Origin: Candidatus Peregrinibacteria bacterium GW2011_GWF2_39_17
GTDB taxonomy: Bacteria > Patescibacteriota > Gracilibacteria > UBA1369 > UBA12473
NCBI GenBank assembly: GCA_000993615.1
Contig: LBWM01000010.1
Span: 23,647-87,646, forward strand
Length of the DNA: 64,000 nt
Direction of reading: 5' to 3'
Of the stretch, positions 16,191 to 26,915 are shown piece by piece; position 1 is the first letter of the stretch; every line of letters starts with the position of its first letter. The notes under the pieces were generated by a model, which saw nothing but the letters and a program-made list of their open reading frames with translations, ran no database searches and was not told the origin of the DNA. The position numbers and the translations under genes were made by a program.

Positions 16191-16218
16191 TTGACATTTA
16201 TTTATTTTTATTTATAAT
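16191..16218 (+). promoter_or_regulatory. Consensus promoter of the isoprenoid-synthase-like gene
   Basis: TTGACA (16191-16196), a 16-nt T-rich spacer and TATAAT (16213-16218): both hexamers are perfect consensus. The predicted start near 16225 leaves about 20 nt of leader before the ATG at 16245. No clear Shine-Dalgarno is visible. Confidence 0.72.
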
Positions 16219-16244
16219 TTATGGCTTAATTGTAATTCTTTAAA

Positions 16245-16997
16245 ATGTCTCTTACACATAATACTGATCGAATTCCTGAATTAGTGGCTACTGAGCTTGA
16301 CTCGCCGCCTCAAACACCTATAGCGTATTGTGAGGTAATAGCCATGCTTTCTAGATTAGAAGGAGTTCCTCTACGAAGAAAGGATTTGCTAGCAGCAGCA
16401 ATAATAGGTGGCGTCATCCGAAGAGTTGATGACACGTTTGATCGTGGGCCTATTGATACTGCTCACCAACAAGGCTGTGCGGTAACGGACGCAGTGCTCC
16501 ATCCAGGCGAAGCAACGCTTCAACATGTTACCGATCCACGCATTACAAAAGCTATTAGTATGGCGCATGACACATTTACGCCAGAGGCTCTTGATGCTCT
16601 TAAAAACTTAATGCGAGCCCAGCTTGATTCTGTCCAACAACGACTACCTGCTACTCCTAGCTCTGTTATTGAAGACATTACCAGGCGTAAAGCCACATTC
16701 TTTCTGTTCGCAGTACAGGTCAATTGTTCTATGGGTCCCGAACGAGCCAACTGCTATAGAGAGCTTGCCTATCTTCTTCAACTAATCGATGACTACGCAG
16801 ACTACGATGAAGATCGTTTTGCAGGGATTCATACGCCTGTGACGCGTTCTGCTTCGGATACTGATGCTGTGCGTCTTATTCTTACTCAATATAGGAAAGT
16901 GAAAAATCTATTCCTTAAAGAGTATAAACCACCTCAATTGATCGAACCTTTTTCATATATTGATCAATTATTAAAAACGGTTGGCATAGTTTTTTAG
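16245..16997 (+). CDS. Class I isoprenoid-synthase-like protein, probably acquired
   Basis: 250 aa, mostly helical by composition. Two aspartate-rich motifs sit where trans-isoprenyl synthases place them: DDTFD (62-66) and DDYAD (182-186, within LLQLIDDYADYDEDR). Between them is RRKATFFLFA (147-156), resembling the KTA motif of polyprenyl synthases. These would bind Mg-pyrophosphate, so a prenyl-diphosphate or terpenoid substrate is plausible. It is shorter than typical polyprenyl synthases (about 300 aa) and not clearly any named subfamily. A hand count over seven 60-base rows gives about 46% GC, well above adjacent genes such as ligA. Together with the tRNA-Phe debris upstream this suggests lateral acquisition. 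Confidence 0.6.
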   Translation: MSLTHNTDRIPELVATELDSPPQTPIAYCEVIAMLSRLEGVPLRRKDLLAAAIIGGVIRRVDDTFDRGPIDTAHQQGCAVTDAVLHPGEATLQHVTDPRITKAISMAHDTFTPEALDALKNLMRAQLDSVQQRLPATPSSVIEDITRRKATFFLFAVQVNCSMGPERANCYRELAYLLQLIDDYADYDEDRFAGIHTPVTRSASDTDAVRLILTQYRKVKNLFLKEYKPPQLIEPFSYIDQLLKTVGIVF

Positions 16998-17053
16998 ATT
17001 CTACATTGCCCTAGTTTTACTGCTCAATACTCTGCTGGAATCGGTATTTTTAC

Positions 17054-17203
17054 CTATTCCACCTCCTCCACGAAAACCTCTTCAGTATAGTTTCTATGAC
17101 CGCCACTTTTATCTGTAATATAAGCCTTCTTCTTCAATGCTACTGGAAATGCAAATTGAAAGTATCTATCCCGCCATTCTTCACCACCGCAAAAATAAAA
17201 CCA
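17054..17203 (-). pseudogene. Possible C-terminal remnant of an unidentified gene
   Basis: A 49-codon open stretch bounded by TAA (17206-17204) and TAG (17056-17054), with no start codon near its beginning. The translation contains CGGEEWRDRYFQFAFP and KKKAYITDKSGGHRNYTEEV, and looks more protein-like than neighbouring frames. It lies between the acquired gene and the 3' end of the PPDK_N protein gene. No family is recognised; it may be chance. Confidence 0.22.
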
Positions 17204-17220
17204 TTAAAACCCCTATCTTC

Positions 17221-20046
17221 CTACGCCTTCACCGGTAAATTTTCCCCCTCAGGGCTTAAATACAAACTAGCAACACCACCAGTACCATTTGTCATAGCCA
17301 ATTGAAGACGAGCGTTTCCGATCTTTTTTCCCCTACCCAAGGCTTCAACATCCACAATCTTAAGCCAGCGCTGAACATGATCTGGAATTTCTATATTATC
17401 TAAAATTTGTGGCAAAACACTGTCCGCGTTTCTTAACGCTTCAAAAGTACCAGCATAACCTCCTTCTTTTTTTGACACATCACAAACAACCGGCAAAATA
17501 CCTCTTTCCATAAGTCGATGGAAATCATGTGTACCAGAAGCAGGTGGCACCTCCCTCCATTTTCCAATTCCGCAAACTTCCATAAAACCGTTAGCCCTAT
17601 CAAAATCATTAACATTTCCAGGAACACCCTCTTGTCCTGACCTATTTCCTAAACGCCCAGGAACAATCATAAAATATGATCCCTCCGGCAACCTATCATT
17701 AACCTTAGCAATCCAATCATGCAAAGTCGCTACCTGCTCAGTCGACATCGCCCCCTCAACTTCTCTATCATAAAAAGTTGAGCCAATATACATAATATAT
17801 CGAATATCCCTACCCGTCCCACAATTTAAAGAACCAGAAATATCAAATAGTACCTGATCATCAGGGATATTAGCCGGCTTTTTTGAAGGTGTAAACTTTT
17901 CGCTAATATTTTCCGGACGACATTGCACAATCTGAACCTCGTATCGATTATTTGGGTTTTTATCTGCCGTAAATTCAATTTCTAATTGCGTGCCCATTGC
18001 CCGTTTCAATTTTTCCGCAAAATAATGGAGAAGCAATGGCAAATGGCATCTATCCCCATCAACTACTTTTTTAAAATCAATCTCACCGCCCTCAAGACTC
18101 TCATCCGAAGTACATAATCTATCTACATTACGACTAACTAACTCTCTTGCAGCCCGGGCGTAAAAAGAATCATTAAAATCAGCTTGATCCCTTATCGTAT
18201 CACTTAAAATAACACTAGCCGGCACATGTTCAAATTCTCCTGTTTCCATATTAACTGCATCCAAACTATCTTGAATAAATGGCAATTTGTATTGAAATTT
18301 CGCACACCAAATAATATCCCCTCCTTCTCTTACAGCTGTATCTCCTAACCCGGTGACCATGGTAACCTGTCCCTTAGTTGGATCTGGCTCGGGAGACTGA
18401 ACCGAGCGTGTTGAAATCACTCCAGCATAACTCGGGAAAAAATATTTACCACGCTTTTTACCGTTTAAACGCTGAATAAAAAGCCCCATGGTTTCAACTT
18501 CATTCAGCAAATCATGCTTAGCTCGATACTTAAAAACATCCGAAGTGAACAATGACTTAAAAACCGTCTTAATTGCAGCCAAAAATTCATCAAACCTATC
18601 CTTACGACCTGAACAAACCACGCTGTCATACAGACCGGCAAAAGAAGCATCCTCCCGATCCTCCATCTCTGAAGAAGATCGAACAATAAAAGGATTACCC
18701 CCCAATTTATCCACCAAACCCTCGTAAAATTCCTTCAAATGCCGCTCAATATATTCAGGAAATTTAGCATCATTAATTTTACTACGAACTCCTTGCTCCA
18801 TCCTGATAAACAACTCAGGGTCAGACTCATAAATTCGCTTTAAGTCATGGAGTACTCCCAGCTCTCTATTATTCGCATTAATAAGTTCATTTAATAAATT
18901 TGAGCCTAAAGGCAAAGAAAAATTATCAACTAAAGAACCTTCTTTAAATCGCTTAAATACCGCAAACGCTTGATCCTCAATTCGCTTTAAATAGCCCTCT
19001 GCCTGTTCAATCTCAAAATTGTTCCTTGCTTTTTCTTCCCCATTCATTGTGCGCGCGCGCACAAGAAAAGCCTGCTTCGCTTTAATCTCTGGCGTTGCCG
19101 TAATAAACCCGGAAGACCACAAAAATTCACGATCAAAAGTTTCATCCTCTTTTCGAAGAATAGAATAAGCAATTTCCATACCAGCTGCTTTACGACCAAA
19201 CCTCCCTTCCCCAAGATCACCAGGCATACGTCTTATAAAACGTTCATAATCCTGAGATGTAAAATATTCAATACCCCATTTAATTAATTTAGGATCATCA
19301 GTAATGAGAGCCTTAATTAAACGGATATGCGCCTCCCTCCCCAGCCCGATTAATAATGCCCTTTGTGCCGCCTTGTTTTGCCCCTCAAATTCACTCATTA
19401 AGTGCTCATTTTGTGTAAAAGCAACAATATCCACAGCTAAATCCAATGGTGCCTTACGAATATCCAAATCAACATTTGCCAAAATTTGCCCCTCGTCAGT
19501 CACTGTAAATAAATTAGGTACCCTTGCAAGTTGCGGTTTTTTGCGAAAACGAGCCCGCAGTTCACCTAATAGATTTTCTCGTTCCGCATCTGAAGCCGCA
19601 TTCAAAGCCCGAATTGCAAAAAATGTCCGCCATGCCCTAAAACGATTATAGTAACTTGGAGTATTTTCCTCTCGTATGGGATAAACCATATGCTCAACCT
19701 CCGTTTGTTCACGTCGAGCGTATTCTGCTGCCTGATCCTTTAAATTAGCATAACCACCACCTAACCCTAAAACATAAACTTTTCTTCTGAGTGCTTCAGC
19801 TACGGCAGAAAGATCTGCTTCATCCGTTATGTCAATTTTCCCCAACTCTTGAACTAAACCTGATACTTTTCCAAAATCAGGACTACTTGAAAAAAAACAA
19901 TTCAAAGATTTCTGATCTGGTATGGTTCCAAACTGTCTTTCTTCAAGTGCTGGTTCTCTTTTCTTTCTAGCCATAAATAACCAATTAATTAGCGCAAAAA
20001 ACCCAAAGTAAGCCCAAATTAAACCTCCTATTGCGATGCGTGTCAA
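17221..20046 (-). CDS. Membrane-anchored PEP/pyruvate-binding (PPDK_N) domain protein
   Basis: 941 aa. An N-terminal hydrophobic segment (7-25) followed by MARKKR suggests a membrane anchor with the bulk cytoplasmic. An unrecognised helical region (about 40-265) precedes a PPDK N-terminal ATP-grasp domain: GRFGRKAAGM (281-290), GGNPFIVRSSSEMED (449-463) with SFAGLYDSV (468-476), and near its end YEVQIVQCRPEN. The C-terminal about 220 residues contain IVPGRLGNRSG and SGTHDFHRLMERG, seen in PEP/pyruvate-binding proteins of unknown function. The swivelling phosphohistidine domain (GGxxxH) and PEP-utilising barrel are absent, so it is not a PEP synthase. Somewhat GC-richer than ligA. Confidence 0.75.
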   Translation of the reverse strand: MTRIAIGGLIWAYFGFFALINWLFMARKKREPALEERQFGTIPDQKSLNCFFSSSPDFGKVSGLVQELGKIDITDEADLSAVAEALRRKVYVLGLGGGYANLKDQAAEYARREQTEVEHMVYPIREENTPSYYNRFRAWRTFFAIRALNAASDAERENLLGELRARFRKKPQLARVPNLFTVTDEGQILANVDLDIRKAPLDLAVDIVAFTQNEHLMSEFEGQNKAAQRALLIGLGREAHIRLIKALITDDPKLIKWGIEYFTSQDYERFIRRMPGDLGEGRFGRKAAGMEIAYSILRKEDETFDREFLWSSGFITATPEIKAKQAFLVRARTMNGEEKARNNFEIEQAEGYLKRIEDQAFAVFKRFKEGSLVDNFSLPLGSNLLNELINANNRELGVLHDLKRIYESDPELFIRMEQGVRSKINDAKFPEYIERHLKEFYEGLVDKLGGNPFIVRSSSEMEDREDASFAGLYDSVVCSGRKDRFDEFLAAIKTVFKSLFTSDVFKYRAKHDLLNEVETMGLFIQRLNGKKRGKYFFPSYAGVISTRSVQSPEPDPTKGQVTMVTGLGDTAVREGGDIIWCAKFQYKLPFIQDSLDAVNMETGEFEHVPASVILSDTIRDQADFNDSFYARAARELVSRNVDRLCTSDESLEGGEIDFKKVVDGDRCHLPLLLHYFAEKLKRAMGTQLEIEFTADKNPNNRYEVQIVQCRPENISEKFTPSKKPANIPDDQVLFDISGSLNCGTGRDIRYIMYIGSTFYDREVEGAMSTEQVATLHDWIAKVNDRLPEGSYFMIVPGRLGNRSGQEGVPGNVNDFDRANGFMEVCGIGKWREVPPASGTHDFHRLMERGILPVVCDVSKKEGGYAGTFEALRNADSVLPQILDNIEIPDHVQRWLKIVDVEALGRGKKIGNARLQLAMTNGTGGVASLYLSPEGENLPVKA

Positions 20047-20082
20047 CCATTCTCGTTTTTTACCGAAAGCAATCTCTAAAAT

Positions 20083-22127
<2,045 letters not shown>

Positions 22128-22172
22128 TAAAAGATAATTTTAAAGAAGATAAAAATAAAAAAATACCCCGAA

Positions 22173-22580
22173 ATGGCCCAAATAAGTAATTATAATCCCC
22201 TTTATGATCCAGCCACGGACAATGCTCCGATTGATCCGGCAGTTCAAACTATCCTTAATAAACCCTTACTGGATGATTCCGGTTTTGATGAAACTGATGA
22301 AACTTTTTTAAATGAAGTAATGGCCAAATTTGAAAATAATATAATCCAACCTCATACCCCCAGTTCCCTTCTAAATAATTCCGTTTATAACACCTTAGAC
22401 GAATTCAAAAAAGGAAAAGCAGATCAAAATGCTTTTATTATGCTAACCACTCTTCGTAATATTTATGATCTTTGGAAAATTGAACCCCGTGCCACCTATC
22501 AAATAAAAAATCAAATTCGCCATATCCGCTTAATTAAAGAACGAGTAGAAGCAGAAATGGGCGATGTTTATATTGTTTAA
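22173..22580 (+). CDS. Hypothetical protein, 135 aa
   Basis: No family recognised. Soluble, acidic in the first half (ATDNAPIDPAV; DDSGFDETDETFLNEVM) and helical with basic residues in the second (QIKNQIRHIRLIKERVEAEMG). No signal peptide or membrane segment. It begins the plus-strand cluster of three unknown genes, preceded by a good promoter, with the next gene 10 nt after its stop. Coding status is supported by the length, the promoter and the tight spacing. Confidence 0.7.
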   Translation: MAQISNYNPLYDPATDNAPIDPAVQTILNKPLLDDSGFDETDETFLNEVMAKFENNIIQPHTPSSLLNNSVYNTLDEFKKGKADQNAFIMLTTLRNIYDLWKIEPRATYQIKNQIRHIRLIKERVEAEMGDVYIV

Positions 22581-22590
22581 CTCATAAAAT

Positions 22591-24048
22591 ATGGGTGATA
22601 ATTTACCCCAAAAGCCACCAGCCCCAGCTGCAGAAACAGAAAACCCTGCTAGTTTACCGGCAAGGGAAGGCCCAAAAACCGAAAACACTGACCAACGACT
22701 AAAAATCGCCCAACAGGTTTTAAGGAAAAAAGAAAATTTTGAACGAAAAATAGAAGAAGCCTTTACACAAGCCACGGAACTGACTGAAGAATTCAAAACA
22801 ACAATTGATAGCAATAATCTCTTTATAAGAAGCCAAGTTGAAGATAAAATAAATGAAAACCAAGCAAAATTGGAAGCCGCCTATGCCACAATTACTACAA
22901 AATTAAACGACGCTGGGGAAAAAATCAAAAATAATGACTATGAGGGAGCAAAAACAATTTTAACTGAAACGAAAAAATTACTTCACGAAACAATCACAGC
23001 GGCCATATCAGAAGACGAAAAAGAAGAATACCTTTCACCTGAATCAAAAGCTGCCCTCCAAAATATTCGCGACGCCATTCAACAAAAAACACCAGAACTG
23101 GAAACTTCCTATCAAGAATATGAAGAGGCCTTATCGGCTACCAGTAACCTGCAAAACATCCCAGAAACTACTGCACAACCCGCCACACAACCCGCTGACC
23201 AAAGGAATCTACCTCCCGTTAGTAAGGCACCGGCTGAACCACCAACAGATCAACTGCCACCACCAAATCCAGAATTTCAAGATCCAAAAATTGCCCTCGC
23301 ACCTTTTACCCCGCCACACCATGCGCCAGAAACTACTAACCTACCCTTACCCCTACCAGCAGAAAAAGTGAATCCCGTAACCCCTGAAGCTGTTACCGAA
23401 CAACAAACTCAAACAACCAATCCTACTAAGGAAGCACCCGAAACTAAACCTGCTGAACAAACTCAAAATGCCCCAAAAACTCAACCTCAAACAGAAAATC
23501 CTCCACCAAAAACTCAACCTCAGCCTGGAATTAAGCTTGAAGAATATCGTACAATGTTTTTAGAAGCAAAAAACAGCAAAAATCCCTTCTCAACTCTCCT
23601 TGTTTGGATTAAAATCGCTCTTGATCTTTTAATAAAAGGAGAAGGCATTGACGCAAAAGGAAATCTTAAGCCACTAGGAATTTTCGGTGCCGCTACTGCC
23701 TTATTAGAAGTACATTCTCATTTGACAAACAATACCGAAAAATTTGCCACTCCGGCTAAATTATTAGAACAACATTTTAAGCTTACCACAGAAAAAGCTG
23801 AAGATTTCCAAATAAAATCTAAAAACCTAAAATTAGCAGATTTTATGGAAGCCACAAAAAATAACACTGCTCTACCAGAACCTCTAACCACTTTTGGCAC
23901 AGAAAATCCTACCTTCATTCAACAATTAGTCTTAGAAATGGAAACAAACAAAGGAGATGATTACTTGAAAATAAAAACAAACAAAGACAAAACTCTTTTT
24001 GATTTCTTAAATGACAAACGACTAGCTTGGAAACTACCCAATAATTAA
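22591..24048 (+). CDS. Hypothetical coiled-coil and Pro/Thr/Gln-rich protein, 485 aa
   Basis: No family recognised. An N-terminal low-complexity region is followed by long charged helices (about 30-180; heptad-like ERKIEEAFTQATELTEEF and QVEDKINENQAKLEAAY), likely coiled coil. Then comes a disordered Pro/Thr/Gln-rich linker (about 185-312) with repeated TQP/PKTQPQ words. A predicted globular C-terminal domain (about 313-485, GIKLEEYRTMFLEAKNS to LAWKLPNN) ends the protein. No signal peptide or LPXTG motif. The layout suggests a structural or scaffold role, but this is speculation. Second gene of the cluster. Confidence 0.7.
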   Translation: MGDNLPQKPPAPAAETENPASLPAREGPKTENTDQRLKIAQQVLRKKENFERKIEEAFTQATELTEEFKTTIDSNNLFIRSQVEDKINENQAKLEAAYATITTKLNDAGEKIKNNDYEGAKTILTETKKLLHETITAAISEDEKEEYLSPESKAALQNIRDAIQQKTPELETSYQEYEEALSATSNLQNIPETTAQPATQPADQRNLPPVSKAPAEPPTDQLPPPNPEFQDPKIALAPFTPPHHAPETTNLPLPLPAEKVNPVTPEAVTEQQTQTTNPTKEAPETKPAEQTQNAPKTQPQTENPPPKTQPQPGIKLEEYRTMFLEAKNSKNPFSTLLVWIKIALDLLIKGEGIDAKGNLKPLGIFGAATALLEVHSHLTNNTEKFATPAKLLEQHFKLTTEKAEDFQIKSKNLKLADFMEATKNNTALPEPLTTFGTENPTFIQQLVLEMETNKGDDYLKIKTNKDKTLFDFLNDKRLAWKLPNN

Positions 24049-24084
24049 TTACGTTTTTTTATACTAATCTAACTTCCCTTTCGC

Positions 24085-24564
24085 ATGGCAAATTCAAATC
24101 AAAATCCCCCAACTGATTCCAAACCTCAAAAAGCCAAACCTCAAAAAACCGATTCCAAACCGAAGCGTCAAATTCCGCCGGCAATTCTCAAAAAATACCC
24201 TGACCTTCAAACTCTAATCGATACTACTGAATCCATGACTGAAGAAGAACGAAACTATTGGTATCAAATTTTACCAATCATGACTGATGAACAAATCCAA
24301 AAATTACTCGGCATTCTTACTCATGAAAAAGAACAATTATCTAAGCTGGATGCAGAATACGAAGCAGAACTGGAAAAGCTTAATGAAAAACATCTTTTAG
24401 AATGGAAAGAGCATGAAGCTCGCGAAAAAAGAGAAAAATTACATGCAGCCGAACATCAAGCTAATGCCGAAGAAAAAAACACCGAAGAAGCCCTTTTAGC
24501 TCAACTAAACAATCTAGATAGCGATAACAACGACCGAAACAGTAATATCCCAACCAACGCCTAA
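24085..24564 (+). CDS. Hypothetical charged coiled-coil protein, 159 aa
   Basis: A Lys/Pro-rich disordered start (PQKAKPQKTDSKPKRQIPP) leads into a short helical module containing WYQILPIMTDEQIQKLLGIL (64-83). A long Glu/Lys coiled coil follows (about 85-135), and an Asn/Asp-rich tail. The module resembles the 78-aa protein at 56111, which has ILPTLSLAQIQNLAQIL at the matching place. Otherwise unrecognised. It lies 36 nt after the 485-aa gene; a TATACT sits just upstream, so it may also have its own promoter. Confidence 0.68.
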   Translation: MANSNQNPPTDSKPQKAKPQKTDSKPKRQIPPAILKKYPDLQTLIDTTESMTEEERNYWYQILPIMTDEQIQKLLGILTHEKEQLSKLDAEYEAELEKLNEKHLLEWKEHEAREKREKLHAAEHQANAEEKNTEEALLAQLNNLDSDNNDRNSNIPTNA

Positions 24565-24650
24565 TCCTAATATTAGGCAAATTCACCGCAAAATTTAACT
24601 TCTAAATCTTTAAAAAGTTCGGTATTTCAAGAATCCTTGCAAAAATTATA

Positions 24651-25715
24651 TTAAAACACCTCAACCAATTTAGCTCCTACTACCAATCGTCGCAAATTAG
24701 TACCTACCGGGGTACAGGTTATTAAAGTTATTCGGCTTTCATCTTTCGGCTGTTTTAAAATACTGATGTCCGTATTTTTAATTTGATCTTTGATATCAAC
24801 AATATAGTGATATTCCTTTTCCTTAAACTGCACCACAATTTCATCTCCAATTGCTAAAGTGTGTAATAAAACAAAAACATCTTTATAACTCCCATCATCC
24901 CAAAGATAATAAGAACTGTGGCCGGTAATAACACCATTTCCCTTCTCTCCTGGCACCGCTGTCCCCGGATAATAAATCACTCCCTTTTTTAAATCTCCCT
25001 GAAAAATCTTCTCTAAAACAGACCAATCGGCGTTAATCAATTTTTGTGGGTCGCTAAAAATAATCGGCACATTTTTTCCAATTTTCGGAATAATCAACCT
25101 GGAATCAGGCGGTAAAACGCTTAAATAATTATTAAGGATACCGTCACTGGCAAAAGCTGATAAAATATCATCTTCTCCAATAACAGAACTAACTGCCAAT
25201 AATTCATCATTCCTGTTTTGGACAAATTCATCGGTATTTATCACTTCGAATCTATTAAAGTTAACCTGATTGAACCAAGCTTGCATAATTTGCGAATACG
25301 CCGGAGCATTCATTCCAAAAAATCCAATCACAAAAAGAAAAACCGCTAAAGCCCCAATCCGAAACATTTGTCGACCCCAAACTCGCAAAAAAGATAAATC
25401 AATCATCCCAAAAACCGAAAATAAACTCTTTATTTTTTCAAGTAAGTACTTTTTAGGCACATCAGATACAGTTATTATCACAAAATCTCGACCTCTCTTT
25501 CTTTTAAAATTGCACCTGCTCATTATTGCAGCAATATGCCCTCGTAGTTGAGCTAAAAAATGTTTCATTTTACTAACAAAATCAACAATTTCATCTACTG
25601 CTAAAAAAATCTTTTTTTGAGAAAATTGTACCTGCGCTGAAGCCTTTTCTAGCTCTGGAATCAAATAATAGTCAACCTCTGATTCAAACCAATTTTTGTA
25701 ATTTTTTAAAAACAT
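24651..25715 (-). CDS. Sortase family transpeptidase with long cytoplasmic N-terminus
   Basis: Cleaves sorting-signal proteins and joins them to cell-wall or pilin acceptors outside the membrane. 354 aa. Residues 1-115 are charged and cytoplasmic, followed by one transmembrane segment (about 117-135). The sortase domain (about 195-354) has catalytic His266 (ITGHSSY), Cys334 (LITCTPVG) and Arg342/343 (NLRRLVV). TLITCTPxGTNxxRL is close to the class C/D/E pattern. The N-terminal extension is unusually long. No LPXTG-like substrate was found in this window. Converges with the three-gene unknown cluster. Confidence 0.88.
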   Translation of the reverse strand: MFLKNYKNWFESEVDYYLIPELEKASAQVQFSQKKIFLAVDEIVDFVSKMKHFLAQLRGHIAAIMSRCNFKRKRGRDFVIITVSDVPKKYLLEKIKSLFSVFGMIDLSFLRVWGRQMFRIGALAVFLFVIGFFGMNAPAYSQIMQAWFNQVNFNRFEVINTDEFVQNRNDELLAVSSVIGEDDILSAFASDGILNNYLSVLPPDSRLIIPKIGKNVPIIFSDPQKLINADWSVLEKIFQGDLKKGVIYYPGTAVPGEKGNGVITGHSSYYLWDDGSYKDVFVLLHTLAIGDEIVVQFKEKEYHYIVDIKDQIKNTDISILKQPKDESRITLITCTPVGTNLRRLVVGAKLVEVF

Positions 25716-25759
25716 CCTAAAAAGATATTAATCTTTATATTATAGCAAATTTCTCGATT

Positions 25760-26827
25760 TTACTCAATCGCCCCACATCCTAAACAAAAACCCTGATCAT
25801 AAAATACCGCAAATTGTCCTCGGGCTAACCCCTGATCTTCCTGGTCCAAATTTACTTGAAGTCGATGTGCATCTTCAATCACTGTAACCTTAGCTTGATA
25901 AAAGCACGGACCGTGGCGAGTTTTTACCTTTAAATTAAAAATTTCTCCACTTTTAGGATTAAACCCAGAAATCCAATTCAAATTTTTCGCAAAAAATTCA
26001 TGCCGGTTTTTATCAGAATCATAATAATGGCTAGAAATATAAACAGCATTAGCCGAAATATCCTTAGCCACCACAAACCACGGCCCACCACTTAACCCAA
26101 TCCCCTTTCGCTGCCCAATAGTATAGAACCAATAGCCAGCATGCTCACCAAGTTTTTTCCCGGTTTCAAATTCATAAAGAAAACCAGGTTTTTCTCCTAA
26201 ATGATATTTGAGAAATTCATCAAATTTAACTTTTCCCAAAAAACAAATCCCCTGACTATCTTTTCTCTCAAAATTAGGCAAATTATATTGTTTAGCCAGT
26301 TCCCGAACTTCACTTTTTAAATAATCACCAATAGGGAAAAAAGCTCTTCTTAACTGCCCCTGCGTCAAATGAGCCAAGAAATAAGTCTGATCCTTGATTT
26401 TATCTTTAGCTGTTTTCAAAAAGACAATTCCTTTTCTCTCCTCTTGACAAGCATAATGGCCAGTAGCTACCTTAGCGAAACCCAAATCAATTTTTTCATA
26501 AAATTTCCCAAATTTAATTTTTTGGTTACATAACATATCTGGATTTGGCGTTCGCCCAACCTTAACCTCTTCCAAAACATAATTTACCACTTCCTCCCAA
26601 TACTCCTTTTGGAGAGAAATAACTTCTAGCGGGACAGCCAAATCATCACAAATTGCCCTTAAATATCCTAAATCCTCCTCCCAGGGACATTGTTCACCCA
26701 AAAAGGAAAGCTCATCCTCTAACCAAATTTTAAGGTAAAAAGCTGTCAAATTATGCCCCTTTTCATAGAGCAACCTTAAAGCAAGAGAACTATCGATACC
26801 GCCGGAAACTAAAACCGCAATATTCAT
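25760..26827 (-). CDS. mnmA: tRNA-specific 2-thiouridylase MnmA
   Basis: Thiolates U34 of Lys, Glu and Gln tRNAs. 355 aa. PP-loop SGGIDSS (8-14). Catalytic Cys100 (NPDMLCNQKIKFG) and Cys195 (SQGICFLG) form the persulfide/disulfide pair, and both are present. It diverges from relA/spoT. A minus-strand TATAAT at 26864-26859 lies about 30 nt upstream of the start. With elp3 and a Trm9-like methyltransferase elsewhere in the window, wobble-uridine chemistry is well represented. Confidence 0.95.
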   Translation of the reverse strand: MNIAVLVSGGIDSSLALRLLYEKGHNLTAFYLKIWLEDELSFLGEQCPWEEDLGYLRAICDDLAVPLEVISLQKEYWEEVVNYVLEEVKVGRTPNPDMLCNQKIKFGKFYEKIDLGFAKVATGHYACQEERKGIVFLKTAKDKIKDQTYFLAHLTQGQLRRAFFPIGDYLKSEVRELAKQYNLPNFERKDSQGICFLGKVKFDEFLKYHLGEKPGFLYEFETGKKLGEHAGYWFYTIGQRKGIGLSGGPWFVVAKDISANAVYISSHYYDSDKNRHEFFAKNLNWISGFNPKSGEIFNLKVKTRHGPCFYQAKVTVIEDAHRLQVNLDQEDQGLARGQFAVFYDQGFCLGCGAIE

Positions 26828-26915
26828 CTATTGATTGTAAAAAACCTTTATCTGTGGCATTATAACCTAGCCAAAGTACATAATAAAATTTGGTTTTTTT
26901 ATCCTCTCTAAATTT

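Noticed and set aside
24559..24578. Terminator between the 159-aa gene and sortase (GCCTAAT/ATTAGGC inverted repeat)
   Set aside because: The repeat is real but short, has an AT-rich stem and no T-run follows on either strand. Left unassigned.
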